A DNA stretch of 17,552 nucleotides from Echinostoma caproni (lineage: Eukaryota > Platyhelminthes > Trematoda > Plagiorchiida > Echinostomatidae), in NCBI GenBank assembly GCA_900618425.1, contig UZAN01042326.1, forward strand, positions 8,327 through 25,878, given 5' to 3'. Position 1 is the stretch's first letter; every line of letters starts with the position of its first letter. This document shows, piece after piece, positions 1-9,002 of the stretch. The notes under the pieces are model-generated. The model was not told where the DNA came from and made no database searches. It saw nothing but the letters and a program-made list of their open reading frames with translations. A program made the translations under genes and the position numbers.

Positions 1-293
1 CACGATATTCAAGGGTTGATTTGTGAATGACTAAAACAAATATCAATATTGCAGAAAGAGACAGAGAGACAGTAACCAAGACAAGATGAAGAAGTGAAAA
101 GCCGCCAAACAGAAATGAATAGAGAAACCCCTTTTCTGTCCACAGTACATGTAACGGTTCTTGCTTGGACAAACACGAGTTCATTAAGTTAAATGCTGTG
201 GATTTGGCAACTGTCATGATCTTTTAGCGCCATATTTCGCGACATAGGTTTTTCCCGAATAAATTCATTGAGGTATACATGGAAATGTGAAAT

Positions 294-341
<48 letters not shown>

Positions 342-498
342 CCAGGTGCCAACGCCATAAGAGAGAGCTGATTTAGTCAAAAAGGTGATGGCTTTCTTTG
401 TCACGCTTTATGCAACGCAGGGCAGTGGAAAACCCCTTTTGATGAGATGACACTTAAGCCAGTCGTCATCCGCTAGGTCTGAAATATAAAACGAACGA
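1..498. repeat. Dispersed repeat R, copy 1 (cut by window start), with internal (AT)n
   Basis: The first 44 bases match 5468-5511 with a single mismatch. After the microsatellite, a second homologous block (about 341-498) matches about 5846-6069, sharing GCCAGGTGCCAA, a TTTCTTT-GTCACGCTT-like segment, GCAACGCAG, GCAGTGGAAAACC, and an end near AACGAACG. The stretch between the two conserved blocks is much more diverged. I saw no coding sequence, terminal inverted repeat or poly(A) tail, so the element class is unknown. The left end lies outside the window or coincides with its edge. Confidence 0.75.
297..333. repeat. (AT)n microsatellite within repeat R copy 1
   Basis: An uninterrupted AT dinucleotide run of about 37 bp, followed by the imperfect ACATATAA. 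It sits just before the conserved GCCAGGTGCCAA block of repeat R, the same place as the AT run in copy 2. Confidence 0.95.
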
Positions 499-2302
499 AT
501 ATCGATTGCACAAGTCACATTTGAGTGCAAACACAATGAAATTCGATACATGTCCTTTAACGCTTAAACTTGTATTAAATTGAACAGAAACTGTTGGATT
601 ATCGGCAAACGCCGTTCCAGATGGCGTTCTCTCACTGAAACATTCAAGGATTTTGGCTCATCCTATGTATGGAAGGATTCCGGGCAACATTAACGCCGAG
701 GTGTAGTAGTCTTTGCATTGATAATACGCTCCTGGCCTATCACCTTTATCTCAATACTGACCCAGTTTAGTCAGTGCCAATTTCGGTCTATTTGGTGTAC
801 TCTGCATCAGAGTATAAGGTTATTGAGCTACTACGTCGAGACAGTTGGAGCTCTTTAAAATCTCCTGATAGGATAATTCTGTTGGCTCATAGTGAAATCG
901 GTTCATCGCATATGGATGGGCGTTGTGATTAACCGGAACCAAACTTCACCATACACGTTGTGTTAACACCAGTTTGGATTCCAATTAAACGGAACCATAG
1001 AATTCATCCATCTTGCACGACGATTTCAGCCCATCTCAGTGAACATTTAATAAGCCAATGAACACTCTACTTTTGGTATAAACAAATGAAGTTGACCGAC
1101 AAACGTGAGTAGAAAAACTTCCTTTGATATTAGGGTCATGCAGTTAGACAGAGAATCCTACGGCTTGATGATACACAATTTGTCTTCAGATATATGTCTC
1201 GTGTCCCTGGTAAACTCATGAGACATGGTAAATTACGAGTGCATGCATCTGAGTTACGGCTTAGTATATCCTGATACATTCTGTATCATGTATTATTATT
1301 AAGACATCGTGAATCAGCATATCACATTCCTCATGCCAGTGTACTCCCTATCCCTCGCGTCGACCCGGTGTGTGTTTATATTGTATCTGTTCTTCTTTTT
1401 CCTCTCTGACTACAGGATATTTCGCATTCCAAGTTCATAAGCATGCTTGGTCATCCCATACCCAATCGATCCAATAAGCTTCATCTTTGTCTACTTGTGT
1501 TTCTCATATATGGCATTGGTAAATTGTTTGGTCAAAAAAGGTCGGAATCTGTGTAACGTTATTATAGCCTTCTTCTGAAATTATCACAGATGATTCAAAC
1601 GTGCATAGGACTTCCACGATGCCTCACATTAGCTCATTTTGTTCACGCATATCGAATAAGGAACGGGAAGTGGTGTTAAGGTTCGATACTTTTCAATCCA
1701 ATTTCCAAAACAAATCCGAAAGATAATTCCAGAGGTTTCTTTGTATTTCCCACGGAGAACACCCTCCGAATGTCCTTGAGTCCGCCAGATACCTGGCATT
1801 CTTTCTACTTGACTGTCAAAATGTTTATGTTACATGTGTTGAAGTGCTCAAAGTGTAACACAATATTAGGTCTTTGGAATTCACGAAGATATATGTCGAG
1901 CATGTTTTGTTGTTGGACTAGTGAAACAGTTTTTCTCGACTTTTGTAGACTACCAGCTAGTTTTCTCTGCTCGATCCCTTTGAAACACGGGTCGCTTTTT
2001 ATTTATTGAGAGTAAAGAGCAGAATTGTGATGTAGAATTATATATCCCTGTACGAAATATATTGCGCATTGAACAACAGTAGCCAGTTATTTCGCAGTGC
2101 AGTGTTCGTTGTGGTTCTGTGCACTTGCGTTTGCGATATAATTCATTTATACAGGTTCCAAAGTTGTTGTTTATTTGGGGTCGTTCTTTGAACGTCAGCA
2201 TTGGTGGTATTTTCAGTTGTATTGTTTTATTATAGATTACTTGTGCAGGTGACTGTGCCAACATTCCAGTCAAAAATATGTTCAAAGTTAGAATGGGTAA
2301 AC
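499..2302. other. No recognisable gene; unassigned intergenic DNA
   Basis: Nothing with a recognisable domain was found. The longest open frame is a 111-codon minus-strand frame at 1950-2285, lying just 3' of the LINE tail at 2303. It contains scattered Cys and Lys/Arg residues but no family I recognise, and there is no convincing splice context. A 79-codon plus-strand frame (1770-2009) partly overlaps it. Both are short enough to occur by chance. Confidence 0.5.
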
Positions 2303-2320
2303 ATGAAATGAAATTTATTA
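2303..2320 (-). other. LINE copy A 3' tail / polyadenylation-like signal
   Basis: Minus-strand sequence reads AATAAATTTCATTTCAT just downstream of the degraded RT reading frame. An AATAAA followed by short ATTTC-type repeats is a plausible 3' terminus for a CR1/Jockey-like LINE and marks the most likely element boundary. Confidence 0.6.
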
Positions 2321-4100
2321 TACAGCAATGACAAAACTGAAATAGTTGTTCATCCTTGTATGTTTAAAATTAGTTCGTTTAGGATTGTCACAGTGTCAGT
2401 GACAACACGAGTCAGATAAGGGACCGATGAGTTGCGAAAATTATTTATGCGGGAGGGCAAGCAGCGAAAATTAGATCGGTAAGCAGATAAATCTGGATGA
2501 CTAGGGCCATTGAGTATCTTAAAAGCGAAATCCTCACATGTAATGGTACGCAATTAACACAATTTTGTGGTCAGAGTGTTTAGAGGAATAGGAGAAACAC
2601 GGCTGATGATTACTAAAACACGACGTACAGTAATGAAACCCTTTCTATGTAGTCCAGGGAAAATAATGGGTGAACAATAAAGTATGACAGGAAAAATACA
2701 TTGATAAACAAAGGAACATACAGTCTCATACTTAACTAGAGATTTTCGTAACTTGCGATTTGAAAAGCTGAACGACGCAGTGTACCAACACAGGCTAGCA
2801 CATGGGAGGACCACCGTTGATTGCTATCTACGGTGAATCTGAGGTATTTGGTGGTATGTCTTCTGGTGATGGGTACGGAATCGACGACTAAGGGAGTTTT
2901 TAATTGGAAAATACTAGAAGCGCATCGAAAGCATTTAGAAGTATTCACCTGGCAACCGGAATGTTGCGATAATGATTGCACTTGTAACAAACCTTCGGAA
3001 AATTATTCTGTCTAATTGGTTCTAGATGGCTTGACATAAGACCACACCATCAACATACATGGAGGTTTTGACTGGTGGGATTGATTGTAAATCATTGATG
3101 AAAGTGGAAAATAAGTAACGGCAGCGCACAGCACCCTGAAAAACTTTATAATTTTTAACAGAAGATGTTGAAATAGTGCCGTTTGCTTTCATTCTCTCAA
3201 TCCTTGCTGTGAAATAACCCTTCAATCATGACAAAACTTTGATGGAACAACCAAATAACTCTAACGTTTTCAGACGCAGAAATCGTGAAACGGAATCGAA
3301 AACCGAAGAATGGTCAAGGGAAACACAGCAAACGGACTTCTGAGAATCAACTTACGATTTTTAACTAAAGCGCATCACTGAAGAGACGGCATCCAAAGTT
3401 CATTTATTTGGATAGCATGCAAACTGGAGCGGGTCATTGAGAACAGTCATATCAGACTGTAAACGTGTGAGAATAACGCGCTCTCCAAGTTTGAGTTCAG
3501 AAGAGGTGATGGCGATAGGACGAAAGCGTTTAGATAAAATGCTAGATGAAGAAAATTTCAGAATGGGAAAGTTGGTGAACGGTCTTCAGGAATCCGGATT
3601 CGAATATGCGAAAATGGGTTCGTTAAAAAGGGACGTGAACATCTCTGTGACTGAGCCAGCACCACATTTGAGCAATGACGAAGTTAGACCATTGAGGTCA
3701 ACTGCGTTCGTAATTTTCATAGTTTTAAGAAGACGACAGATCTCCTCCTGGGTGACCGGGTCTATAGGGGATAGGTGATCTGTGGGTTACGGATACAGAA
3801 GATAATTCGACGGATAAATGTATACAGCATTGAGGCTGTCGACATAACTCAGTTGTTCGTTTCCTCTGTCCGCAAAGTAATGTGGTCCTTTACCATAACC
3901 GTCTTGCATCTTCAGCAACCCAGGACTGACTTTTCGAATAAAGCATTCAGTCTTTTGATATCTGCCCTGATTTGCAGTGCAGGCCGTTTGACAGTGGCTG
4001 TTGGGAATATCTTGAACACTAGTTTTTTTTTAAGAGCTTTTAACCCCGGATGGCATATTCTGTCAGTGAGAACAAAAACTGTTTCATAGGACGGCATAGA
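2303..4100 (-). mobile_element. Decayed non-LTR retrotransposon (CR1/Jockey-like LINE), copy A
   Basis: Reading the minus strand from about 4100 down to 2350 through several frameshifts and stops, the reverse transcriptase can be followed in order. A linker with DPVTQEEICRLLKTMK-like sequence lies near 3770-3720. The fingers follow, with FRPIAITSSELK near 3525-3490 and DPLQFA near 3430. Palm motif A is a degraded LDHSSVFDS (about 3320-3292). Motif B is FQGAV where PQGAV is expected (about 3142-3128). Motif C is YVDG where YADD is expected (about 3057-3046). The thumb has TKYLRFTVDSNQRWSSH (about 2850-2800) and ILYCSPIIFPGL (about 2690-2650). The 3' end has an AATAAATTTCATTTCAT-like tail at 2320-2303. 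The lost catalytic Asp, several stops and frameshifts show that it is dead. No endonuclease or ORF1 was recognised, so the 5' end is missing or too diverged. Clade assignment is from motif style only. Confidence 0.88.
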
Positions 4101-4500
4101 TTGGAAATCACCTTACCTGATTCTGTAAAATGTGCAAGAGAACAGAGAGACTGTTAAACGGAGAACCATTAGGAGGTGAGAGAAAGAGATCTGTTCAGGA
4201 GAATAAGTCTGTCAGCTGGAAGGTTCCGAGTTTTGATGTTCATTTGTTTTATTTGAATAAAAGCGGAGAATGCTAACCGATCGTAAATGTTGGGTCTCAG
4301 ACATAAGGAGATAGTGGTAACTAAACGAAATTATCACCTTAAGTTTTAAAGAGAAGATGTTACAGTGATTAGTAATAAGCTTGGCCAAAACAGCATTTCC
4401 TCTGGTGGATTTTAGAGAGGGATCAGATGGACTGGAGAAAAGTGTACATGTGTGTATGCAAGCGCAGTTTGTAACCCGGCACGCTTTCATTTCTTACTCA
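4101..4500. other. No recognisable gene
   Basis: The only open frame of note is a 92-codon minus-strand frame at 4212-4490 with no domain I recognise. It lies upstream (5') of LINE copy A on the same strand, so part of this stretch could be very decayed element sequence, but I see no motif to support that. Confidence 0.4.
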
Positions 4501-4592
4501 AAGCAGAAAATCCAGTTCTAGCAGAACCATGTCAGTTGGATAATAGAGAAGAAGAATAAATATCCTTTTGGACTAGTATTAATTCCCTGGAG
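4501..4592. repeat. Dispersed repeat S, copy 1
   Basis: Aligns without gaps over 92 bp with 6285-6376, roughly two-thirds identical by eye. Shared islands are AGAAAAT, AGTTGGATAA and AATTCCCTGG. The two copies lie in the same orientation on either side of repeat R copy 2. No function or class could be assigned. Confidence 0.6.
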
Positions 4593-5467
4593 TACGAACG
4601 TCAGGAGAACATGTCAGAAACCAATAAATTCCAATGCCATAATGGGTACAAATCATTCCGTCACGATAAATTTGCTTTCCGGCCATTATTCTGGTCACAT
4701 CGCTGCTGATCGAGTTGTTCTCCGATCTTATTCCTTATTTTATTGCCTTAACTTGTGCTAGTTTAAAAAACAAACGATTAGCATATGGGAAAACACCGCT
4801 CCAGTCCGCGTTCGCTCCAGAATCCTCCAGCATGTATGGCCTATAAACATTAGGAAACATTGAACAGACAGTCTCCTGTCAGATTGAAGGATTCCAAGTC
4901 ACACGAACAGGGCGATGTGAAACGATGGAGTAATCGCACTGTACTTTTATGAAGTAACTCACGGCCACTATGGCAACATTGGTATTTCGAAGCCATGCCC
5001 TATTTCACAGACGTGTATATTTAGGACTGAAAAGTTAGCTAAACACGTGTATCAGTAAAGCACCTGCTGGCTAACTTACTAAATAGATATTACCATCGTC
5101 AGAAAATTCTTGACTACTAGTTAATTTTAGAAAAATAAAAATAGATGCAATTTCAAACATTCCCGGAGTTTACATGTAGGAATAGAGGTAAGCACTAGAA
5201 AAAAGAATGCCGTTGGCCAATTTAAACACAAGCGGGAAATCATACAGTAATCTTATTGGTGAATTAGAAGAAATGAAAACTTGAAGAAACGTTTTTCAAA
5301 GGTACAGGTTCAGGTAGTAACACCTTTAGTTGGAGTAGTCAATGGAAAAATAGAAGGCATCAGCTGATATTGCATGAAAAGGAGTGTGTGAAATGTCCAG
5401 TGTGACACCAACCTAGAACGTTGCGACCAATGTATAAGGAAAAGACTGGTGTAAAGCATGAAGTGTA
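4593..5467. other. No recognisable gene
   Basis: AT-rich sequence without a long open frame or a recognisable element. Part of the right-hand end may belong to repeat R, whose left boundary cannot be set because copy 1 begins at the window edge. Confidence 0.4.
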
Positions 5468-5795
5468 CACGATATTCAAGGGTTGATTTGTGAATGAATA
5501 AAACAAATATCTGTCCATTGTACCACTGACGCTTGAACAGTATGATATTGCTTGCACAGACACGACTTCCTAATGGTAAATTTTATGAATTCGGCTACTG
5601 TAAGGATATTTTCGCGTAGATTGTTGGTGTGGTTCCTAGTTGCTGTGGATAAACTGGTACATGTTGACTAAGTATTTCTACGACATACCTAAACCAACGT
5701 CAAAACGATGTCCAATTTAGAAACACAATTACGTTAATCGTTTTTATTTGCGCTTTATAATACACCAATGCGAAGAAGGCATTCTCCTTGTGACT

Positions 5796-5832
<37 letters not shown>

Positions 5833-6069
5833 CGCCGACCTGCAGATGAGCCAGGTGCCAAAGCCACACTAATAAAAACACAAACATGAGGATAAGGTAC
5901 ACAGTGAAAGGGAGATGATTTATTTAAAATGATGATGGCCTTCTTTATCACGCTTGATGCAACGCAGTGCAGTGGAAAACCTTTACCTATGGGAAGGTGT
6001 TTGCCGTAATTAGATGACGCCTAACCTAGTCGTCAGCCGCTAGATCTGAGATATATATGTAACGAACGT
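5468..6069. repeat. Dispersed repeat R, copy 2, with internal (AT)n
   Basis: Homologous to 1-498 in the same orientation: 43 of 44 bases match at the left end, and there is clear but gapped similarity after the microsatellite (GAGCCAGGTGCCAAAGCCA, CTTCTTTATCACGCTT, GCAACGCAG, GCAGTGGAAAACC, CAGCCGCTAGATCTGA). This copy has extra sequence between the left block and the AT run, and an insertion of about 60 bp after it. No coding capacity was seen. Confidence 0.75.
5799..5830. repeat. (AT)16 microsatellite within repeat R copy 2
   Basis: A perfect 32-bp AT dinucleotide run directly before the right-hand conserved block of repeat R, matching the position of the AT run in copy 1. The Ile-Tyr repeats in open frames across it are an artefact of the microsatellite. 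Confidence 0.95.
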
Positions 6070-6284
6070 ATGTAACCTTACCACAGTCCAACCTATGGAC
6101 AATAAATATAAGAATTCCTATTGAACACAGCTCAGAAAGGGTGGCTAGCAAAAAAGCAAAAACATTTCGAGGTTAAACATAAATGTTGATTTTGTGTTCT
6201 TTCACATTATAAAAATCGTTTTTCTTGTACATCTGTTGATTTTTCGTTTTTGTCCGCTCCGCCAGTGCCTGCAGGTTTCTGCTT

Positions 6285-6376
6285 CGAGTAGAAAATGCAC
6301 TTAGGGCAAACGCTTCTGAGTTGGATAAAAGAGAGGAATACTGAGTCTCTTCTAGACGTAGTAATAATTCCCTGGG
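6285..6376. repeat. Dispersed repeat S, copy 2
   Basis: Ungapped 92-bp match to 4501-4592. It lies next to the 3' side of the Penelope-like fragment (which is on the minus strand at about 6600-7190), so it may mark an insertion or deletion boundary that removed the rest of that element. Open frames on both strands cross this stretch (minus 6173-6598, plus 6295-6522), but neither has a recognisable domain. Confidence 0.6.
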
Positions 6377-6599
6377 ATGAAAACATGGCAAGAAACAAGC
6401 AACAAGTGCAATGCGGCGAGGAAGGCAGTCGCAGCGCAACCAAGGAGTACGGGTTTTGCATTTGCTCCTTCTTGACTTGTCAGGAAAATCCCTCCCCTGT
6501 GTACCTTCGGATATCCGCATAATTGTGCTACAAGGTAGCCAACAGCTCTTATTTTTCAGTGTTTCTATTTGGGTATTGGTTGCAGTTATTGCATTCATT

Positions 6600-7190
6600 T
6601 AAATAAGGTGTCGATTTTGTCTTCGATTTATGCGGTGTGATCCGTGTTGATTCTGCGGTGTCTTGGAGTAGTTCCTTCGCCTTTCCAATTTAGTCAGTTT
6701 TGTCCATAACCACCGCAGTTCGTCCTTTATCTGCTGGGAGGATGATAATATTTTCATCCATCTTCAGCGTTTGTAAGCGTTTGTGTCCTTCCGCCAGATA
6801 GTATATTCAGTTTGCCTCTTTGCATTAGAGCCGGACGGAATAATTGTTGGTTGCTTTGTTTTTCATTCTCAGCCATAGCGGACAAATTGAGAATTGGTTT
6901 CATTTCCGCAAAGTATTTCGTCTTTGTAGCATTTCCGACGTTGATGGTAAGTCCTGTAGTGGCGATTCGATTTCCGTCCTGTGTGATCACTCGGTTGAGG
7001 AGATTGTGTACCCATTTTTCATTGTCATCGACTCAAAGATAATCATCAAAGCGGAGCTTTCTTCAGGTACCAGATGTAGTTTTTCTATGGCATGGTTAAC
7101 ACTTCGACTGATTGCGTCTTGTAGCTGTTCCGTCTGTCTTTTCCCCAACACAGTTCAACAACTCCTTTGATCAACTTGCTTAACCGCTTT
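6600..7190 (-). mobile_element. Decayed Penelope-like retroelement fragment (N-terminal part of the RT ORF)
   Basis: On the minus strand, three frames joined by frameshifts read in order: AISRSVNHAIEKLHLVPEE (about 7115-7060), DNEKWVHNLLNRVITQDGNR (about 7030-6970), then a GL-NVGNATKTKYFAEMKP segment, and NIIILPADKGRTAVVMDKTD (about 6755-6695) followed by a degraded KELLQD. The ILPADKGR-T-VVM-K block preceded by KWVHNL is characteristic of the conserved region upstream of the RT core in Penelope-like elements. The fragment stops near 6600. The RT catalytic core (YxDD-containing) and the GIY-YIG endonuclease were not found, so this is an inactive internal fragment. Confidence 0.8.
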
Positions 7191-8179
7191 GTTTCTTGAC
7201 ATCTGTGGTTATCCGAGTTCATCATGCGCACAAAACGTTTTGAAATAGTAGTGAACTCATCCAATCTTCCCGCTGATTCCTAGGTGATCTGTGGAATGCA
7301 CTCAGTGGAATTATATTGCGCCATAAAAATTCGTCAATTAAAAATGGTGCTCGTGATTGAATACTGTTCACCAAGTGAGATTCTCCCATCAGCGAGCTGC
7401 TTTTAGCGTTGTATTCCCGAAAATCGTTGACAAATATTGCACTCCGGTTCTCGTAGCTCGGATGAACCAAAATTTCATTTCGCCTGTTCACTGAGCTTGG
7501 TTACTTACTGAAAAACGTTTTCTTCTAGTAAAGACGTTTGTTTCAATAACGCTGTGTTCATCCATTTACCAATAATTGAGACATCCAAAACCAAAGTCAC
7601 ATCATTGGACACCGAATTATAAAGGTGAAAGCAAGAACTCTGTCCGTATTTTTGCAGAAACAACAATCAGTCAATGCGCGACACATCACGTTTGGCTGAT
7701 ATTTGTTGACTTTCAAATCCATAATGAAGCATTTCCATCATATTGTTGACTATAGGCTTTTCATCTTCAATACCAACGAGCAAACAGTGACCGATTCACG
7801 GCCTGACCAACGGGAACAGTTTTAGTCCAGAATAAAAAGTATCTTGAACATATCTCCAAATTGTTCACGGGCATCGGATGCATACAAGTGGTAGTCAATC
7901 TGTTCTGACCTACCTCATTGGCATGATTGATTATCCCTCAATGTCCGTGTGAACTGATTTGTTATTGGAATACCCCAAAAACTGCCCACATATTATGTTT
8001 GGTTCTTTTGTCACAAGGGCATTCATAAAAGTTTCAACTGACAGCATTCTGAAAACCGATTTAACCGCAAAGAATTACAAGACACATCGAAATTCATGCC
8101 TCAAACTCATGTGCGGTAGTATTAAAACTGCTATATCATAAAAAAACACCAGTGCATCATATCAACTTACCTGTATTTG
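7191..8179. other. No recognisable gene; possibly remnants upstream of the Penelope-like element
   Basis: Contains an 89-codon minus-strand frame (7222-7491) directly upstream of the Penelope-like fragment and a 60-codon plus-strand frame (7959-8141). Neither shows a recognisable domain. The minus-strand frame could be part of the element's variable N-terminus, but no motif supports this. Confidence 0.4.
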
Positions 8180-8240
8180 ATGCCTAGCAGAACATTTTTG
8201 ATAGCGTTTGGCTTGACATTTTCGAGCATTTGGACCAACA
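8180..8240 (+). CDS. Candidate signal-peptide exon (tentative first exon of the MEG-like gene)
   Basis: An ATG at 8180 opens a 29-codon frame beginning MPSRTFLIAFGLTFSSIWTN, which has a basic residue, a hydrophobic core and small or polar residues after it, like a secretory signal peptide. A GT at 8241 would end the exon in phase 1, the phase needed by the next plausible exons (8796 or 8928). The donor (ACA|GTCGGT) is a poor match to consensus, and nothing else ties this frame to the gene. It is the best signal-like frame found close upstream. An alternative is the Leu-rich frame at 8453-8548 (MLLLLLLVLLLW...), which lacks a good phase-1 donor. Confidence 0.22.
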
Positions 8241-8795
8241 GTCGGTGGAATCATCCAAAAGCATTATAAATTAATTTCCATCCGCATGACCTTGTTTATT
8301 GTATCGCCCAAATACTTGACACAACTGCTTTTGAAAGAAAAGTGGAATTCGAACAGCCTCCGGCAGCATTTCTGAAGTTGATCGTGCTAGAATTCACAAC
8401 AGCCGGGCCTTGATGCCCAAGCGAGCTGGTGACCACTACCACAACCGGAGAGATGTTGTTGCTGTTGTTGGTACTCCTCCTTTGGGCTGTTTTGGAATCA
8501 TGGTTTTTGGTCGGCCGACCTACTAGTGGTCCAGCAACCCGGTTTTAACTTCGGATATCGACCATTCGCCCTCTGGCTTTGGTGGAAAAATCATCGCCAC
8601 GAGATAGCAGTGATTAGAGTTTCTTCAGTAGAGGCTATTTGTGACTGATGGCCGTATTGGAGCATTTCACGAGGTGCAATGCGAGGTGACCGAACACAAT
8701 GGCAATGATTTTCTAGCAATGGTATCTTAATTGGAGAGATCAAAATATTTCCGCGTTTCACGTCGCGTAGGTAAACAAATGTCCTTTACCAACAG

Positions 8796-8819
8796 ACGCT
8801 TCATTTGAATGCAAATCAA
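8796..8819 (+). CDS. Possible 24-nt micro-exon (tentative)
   Basis: Preceded by a pyrimidine-containing acceptor (TCCTTTACCAACAG) and followed by a weak donor (CAA|GTTAAA). Read in phase 1 it is open and symmetric (24 nt) and encodes ASFECKS. It would add one cysteine and fits the phase-1 series of the gene, but the donor is weak and a chance match is quite possible. Confidence 0.28.
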
Positions 8820-8927
8820 GTTAAAAGCGCTTTGTGAACTATCTGAGTAGATTCTAAACTAATGACTCACCAGTGGAGTATAGTTATGTATCAAGTGTTG
8901 GATACCAAAGACAACTGAGCACTGCAG

Positions 8928-9002
8928 TTCTTATTTATTCGAAAAGTGCGCACATTATTTATACATGGTGGGATCTGTGGGATTTTTTTAATGACATCAG
9001 CC
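8928..9002 (+). CDS. Probable exon, 75 nt, phase 1 at both ends
   Basis: Bounded by CACTGCAG at 8927 and a good donor (GCC|GTAAGC) at 9003. Only phase 1 joins it correctly to the next exon. It is then open throughout, encoding a tyrosine- and tryptophan-rich segment that ends in TWWDLWDFFNDIS. The intron that follows is only 48 nt (9003-9050) and ends in a strong pyrimidine tract. The upstream acceptor has a poor pyrimidine tract, which keeps confidence moderate. No start codon is present, so at least one earlier exon is required. Confidence 0.5.

Noticed and set aside
189..404. 71-codon minus-strand frame with Ile-Tyr repeats
   Set aside because: It is the translation of the (AT)n microsatellite and flanking repeat R, not a gene. 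The similar frame at 5700-5951 is rejected for the same reason.
3437..3778. 113-codon plus-strand open frame
   Set aside because: The opposite strand encodes recognisable LINE reverse transcriptase fingers over the same bases, so this is a shadow frame.
6812..7170. Plus-strand frames at 6812-7042 and 6844-7170
   Set aside because: They are shadows of the Penelope-like element on the minus strand.
8453..8548. Leu-rich frame MLLLLLLVLLLW... as the signal-peptide exon of the micro-exon gene
   Set aside because: The hydrophobic core is attractive, but it is a short TTG/CTG repeat and no good phase-1 donor follows before the stop, so it could not be joined to 8796 or 8928.
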